This document shows positions 5,977-7,847 of a DNA stretch of 7,847 bases, in pieces. Both the position numbers and the translations under genes were made by a program. Position 1 is the stretch's first letter. Each line of letters begins with the position of its first letter. This DNA is from Cytophagaceae bacterium (GTDB lineage Bacteria; Bacteroidota; Bacteroidia; Cytophagales; Flexibacteraceae). Location of the stretch: the NCBI GenBank assembly GCA_947464365.1, contig CANHWS010000165.1, positions 1-7,847 on the forward strand, given 5' to 3'. The notes under the pieces were generated by a model that worked only from the letters and a program-made list of their open reading frames with translations, made no database searches and was not told the origin of the DNA.

Positions 5977-7847
5977 ATGTCAGAAGAAAAAACACTGCGT
6001 CTGAGAGTAACAATGCGAGAATTCAACATCGGTTTGTCCACCGCTGTTGAATTTTTGGCGTCCAAGGGGCATAAGGTTGAAAGCAACCCAAGTGCCGCCC
6101 TTACCTCAGAGCAGTATGGGTTGTTGCAGAAGGAATACTCGTCGTCCGCTGCCCTCAAAAAGGAGGCAGAAGGACGCCATGTAGGCCGTAGCTCGACCGA
6201 CAACATCGTTATCAACGCATCGGGTACGGTGCGTGAGCCACGTAAAGCAGACGAAGCAGAGATTGCGCCGTCCGCCGTACGCAGTGCTGCATTCGGAACC
6301 ACCGAGCCACGCCGCGATGCGAGCAGACCTGCCGCAGCACAGCCACCAGTGGCCGATCGTGTCGAGCGCCCTACCGCCCCAGGCCTTAACATTCTGGGCA
6401 AGATCGACCTCGACGCCAAGCAGCCTGTGGCACCAGCCAAACCAGCTGAGCCTGTGGCACCAGAAGCCCCAGTCGCAACCGCAGCACCTGTTGCGCCAGC
6501 CGCACCTGCGGCGACGACAACTGCAACGCCAAGCCCAGTAGCAACCCCAGTAGCAGAAAAGGCTGCAGAGGCCACTGCACCTGCAACTCAAGCTACCCCA
6601 GTCGCAGCTACAGCGCCTGTTGCCCCTGCAGCGACAGTAGCAGCAACGCCAGTAGCAGAGAAGGCGCCAGAAGCCTCTGCGCCCGCGGCTCAAGCTGCCC
6701 CAGTCGCAGCTACAGCACCTGTTGCCGCTGCTGCAGCTGCGACGCCAACACAAGCACCAGCTCAGCCAGCAGCAGTAGCACCAGCTACTCCGCCTGCAGC
6801 TGCTAAGCCAGTAGCACCGTCAACTCAGCCAACACAACAGACCCCTCGCCCACCAGCACAGCAAGGTCAGCCACGCCCACAAGGCGGTGGTGGACAGCCG
6901 AATCAAGGTGGCCAAGGTGGTGATCGTCGAAATCCGAACCAAGGCGGTGGACGCAATGGCGGACAAAATCAATCACAAAATACAAAGGTCCAGCCGCGCG
7001 ATAACAATCGTCCGATAGAAGCCCGTACTACGATCCCGACTGCTGCGGCCCCAGCATCTAGCCTCGTTCCGCAACAGCAGGCAGCCCCTAACCCTGACCA
7101 AGCCCCCGACGTACCGGTCGAGCTCATCAAGGCCGAAGCCGAACAACTCAAAGGCCTTACGGTCTTGGGCAAAATTGAGCTCCCGATGGCTGGTGGCCGT
7201 AATGGCAAACCAGGACAAGGTGGCGCACCAGGCAAACCAGGCGAAAAACGCAAACGCGCACGCCTCAAACCGGGTGCACCGGGTGGCAACCCTAACAACA
7301 ATGGTGCAGTCCGCATCGACGACAACACCCGAGGCAATCGCCCTGGTGGTGGACCCGGCGGACCGAACCGTGGCCCTGGCGGCCCTGGTGGACCTGGTGG
7401 CAATCGCCCTGGTGGACCGAACCGCGGCCCAGGTGGTGGCTATAACAACAACCGCCCTGGTGCCAACAGCGCACCGCTTAGCCCAGAGGCAACTGATAAG
7501 CAGATCCAGGAGCAGATCAAGGCCACTTTGGCCCGTCTGTCTGGCAGCAGGTCAACCCCTGGTGGCAACCGTGCTAAATACCGCCGCGACAAACGGAACG
7601 AGTTTAACTCGTCAAGGGATGAGCAGGCACGCGCTGATCAGGCAGAAGCCCAAATCCTCAAAGTCACCGAGTTTATCTCCGTGGCTGACTTGGCATCCTT
7701 GATGGATGTATCGGTCAACGAGGTCATCAAGGCCTGTTTGAGCGCTGGTATGTTCGTGTCGATCAACCAACGTCTGGATGCCAAAACCATCGAGATCATC
7801 GCCCTTGAGTTTGACTTCGAGGTGCAGTTCACGACGGCTAAGGAAGA
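5977..7847 (+). CDS. infB: Translation initiation factor IF-2, N-terminal part (cut by window end)
   Basis: IF-2 is the GTPase that places initiator fMet-tRNA on the 30S subunit and promotes 50S joining. The frame stays open for 623 codons plus two bases to the window edge, so it has no stop here. Residues 1-57 form the first IF2_N-type module (MSEEKTLRLRVTMREFNIG, then VEFLASKGHKVE). Residues about 150-290 are an Ala/Pro/Val-rich linker, and about 295-335 and 405-495 are Gly/Pro/Asn/Arg-rich, all expected to be disordered. GLNILGKIDL (136-145) and GLTVLGKIEL (393-402) are the GKI(D/E)L motifs common in Bacteroidota IF-2. A second IF2_N domain starts near 562 (KVTEFISVADLASLMDVSV, then GMFVSINQRLD). 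The GTP-binding and C-terminal domains lie beyond the window. ATG 5977 is chosen over M13 (6013) because relatives keep the preceding RL residues. A weak AAGAAAG at 5964-5970 precedes it. nusA and rimP, its usual partners, are not upstream. Confidence 0.95.
   Translation, partial: MSEEKTLRLRVTMREFNIGLSTAVEFLASKGHKVESNPSAALTSEQYGLLQKEYSSSAALKKEAEGRHVGRSSTDNIVINASGTVREPRKADEAEIAPSAVRSAAFGTTEPRRDASRPAAAQPPVADRVERPTAPGLNILGKIDLDAKQPVAPAKPAEPVAPEAPVATAAPVAPAAPAATTTATPSPVATPVAEKAAEATAPATQATPVAATAPVAPAATVAATPVAEKAPEASAPAAQAAPVAATAPVAAAAAATPTQAPAQPAAVAPATPPAAAKPVAPSTQPTQQTPRPPAQQGQPRPQGGGGQPNQGGQGGDRRNPNQGGGRNGGQNQSQNTKVQPRDNNRPIEARTTIPTAAAPASSLVPQQQAAPNPDQAPDVPVELIKAEAEQLKGLTVLGKIELPMAGGRNGKPGQGGAPGKPGEKRKRARLKPGAPGGNPNNNGAVRIDDNTRGNRPGGGPGGPNRGPGGPGGPGGNRPGGPNRGPGGGYNNNRPGANSAPLSPEATDKQIQEQIKATLARLSGSRSTPGGNRAKYRRDKRNEFNSSRDEQARADQAEAQILKVTEFISVADLASLMDVSVNEVIKACLSAGMFVSINQRLDAKTIEIIALEFDFEVQFTTAKE
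6541..6744 (+). repeat. 102-bp tandem duplication within the infB Ala/Pro linker
   Basis: Two in-frame copies of a 102-bp (34-codon) unit lie at 6541-6642 and 6643-6744. Both encode ATPVAEKA, then an E-A-(T/S)-A-P-A spacer, then PVAATAPVA. Differences are mostly third-position or Ala/Pro/Thr changes, and the last third has drifted most. A partial related segment (PVATAAPVAPAAP) starts near 6469, and a 27-bp repeat of CCTGTGGCACCAG occurs at 6424 and 6451. Confidence 0.8.
7333..7447 (+). repeat. Gly/Pro/Asn/Arg-rich short repeats in the infB linker
   Basis: GGCAATCGCCCTGGTGG occurs at 7333 and 7399 (66 bp apart), and a GACCGAACCG block occurs at 7361 and 7415 (54 bp apart). They encode NRPGG, GGPNRGPGG and GPGGPGG segments. 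The spacing is a multiple of three, so the reading frame is kept. The peptide is very basic and glycine-rich, resembling RGG-type RNA-contacting disordered regions by composition only. Confidence 0.75.

Noticed and set aside
5783..6004. A 73-codon plus-strand frame before infB
   Set aside because: It spans the infB promoter and overlaps the infB start in another frame. The peptide has no recognisable domain.
6233..6541. Plus-strand frames within infB (also 7175-7702)
   Set aside because: They are out of frame with IF-2, start internally and have low-complexity translations caused by the Ala/Pro and Gly codons.
5949..6575. Open frames on the minus strand across the infB linker (also 6106-6753, 6969-7403)
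   Set aside because: They are antisense to the clear IF-2 frame. Their Gly/Ala/Ser- or Cys/Arg-rich translations come from the repetitive GC-rich coding strand.
1..7847. Defence island, mobile element or CRISPR array
   Set aside because: No transposase, integrase, regular spacer-repeat array, toxin-antitoxin pair or nuclease other than the housekeeping helicase is visible.

Overview
The window looks like a chromosomal segment from a member of the phylum Bacteroidota, perhaps Cytophagales or Chitinophagales-like; the class is not resolved. Four signals support this. The first gene encodes a protein with a signal peptide and a C-terminal type IX secretion (T9SS) sorting domain. Several intergenic sites match the Bacteroidota -7 promoter consensus TAnnTTTG. 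Shine-Dalgarno signals are weak or absent. The IF-2 N-terminus has the long disordered linker and GKI(D/E)L motifs typical of the phylum.

Layout, left to right. (1) 13-1149 (+) encodes a secreted, cysteine-free T9SS cargo protein of unknown function, followed by a hairpin at 1204-1248. (2) 1264-1398 (+) is a 44-residue gene for a single-pass membrane protein with a Cys-rich tail resembling the FeoB-associated Cys-rich family. (3) 1399-1925 is a noncoding, partly AT-rich stretch with a candidate promoter and a C/A-rich direct repeat. (4) 1926-3188 (+) encodes a MacB/FtsX-type ABC transporter permease with no ATPase gene beside it. (5) 3237-5501 (-) encodes a complete UvrD/PcrA superfamily 1 helicase, convergent with the permease across a 48-base gap. 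(6) 5502-5976 is the divergent control region between the helicase and infB. It carries a -7 box for each gene and two back-to-back hairpins. (7) 5977 to the window end (+) is the 5' part of infB (translation initiation factor IF-2), cut by the window edge before the GTPase domain.

The genes do not form one pathway. Two are housekeeping (DNA repair/replication helicase, translation initiation) and three belong to the cell envelope (T9SS cargo, small metal-type membrane protein, ABC permease). I see no mobile element, CRISPR array, tRNA or rRNA, and no convincing new multi-gene system. The items most worth a second look are the tiny Cys-rich gene, the structured intergenic regions, the separation of infB from nusA, and the repeat-built linker of IF-2.
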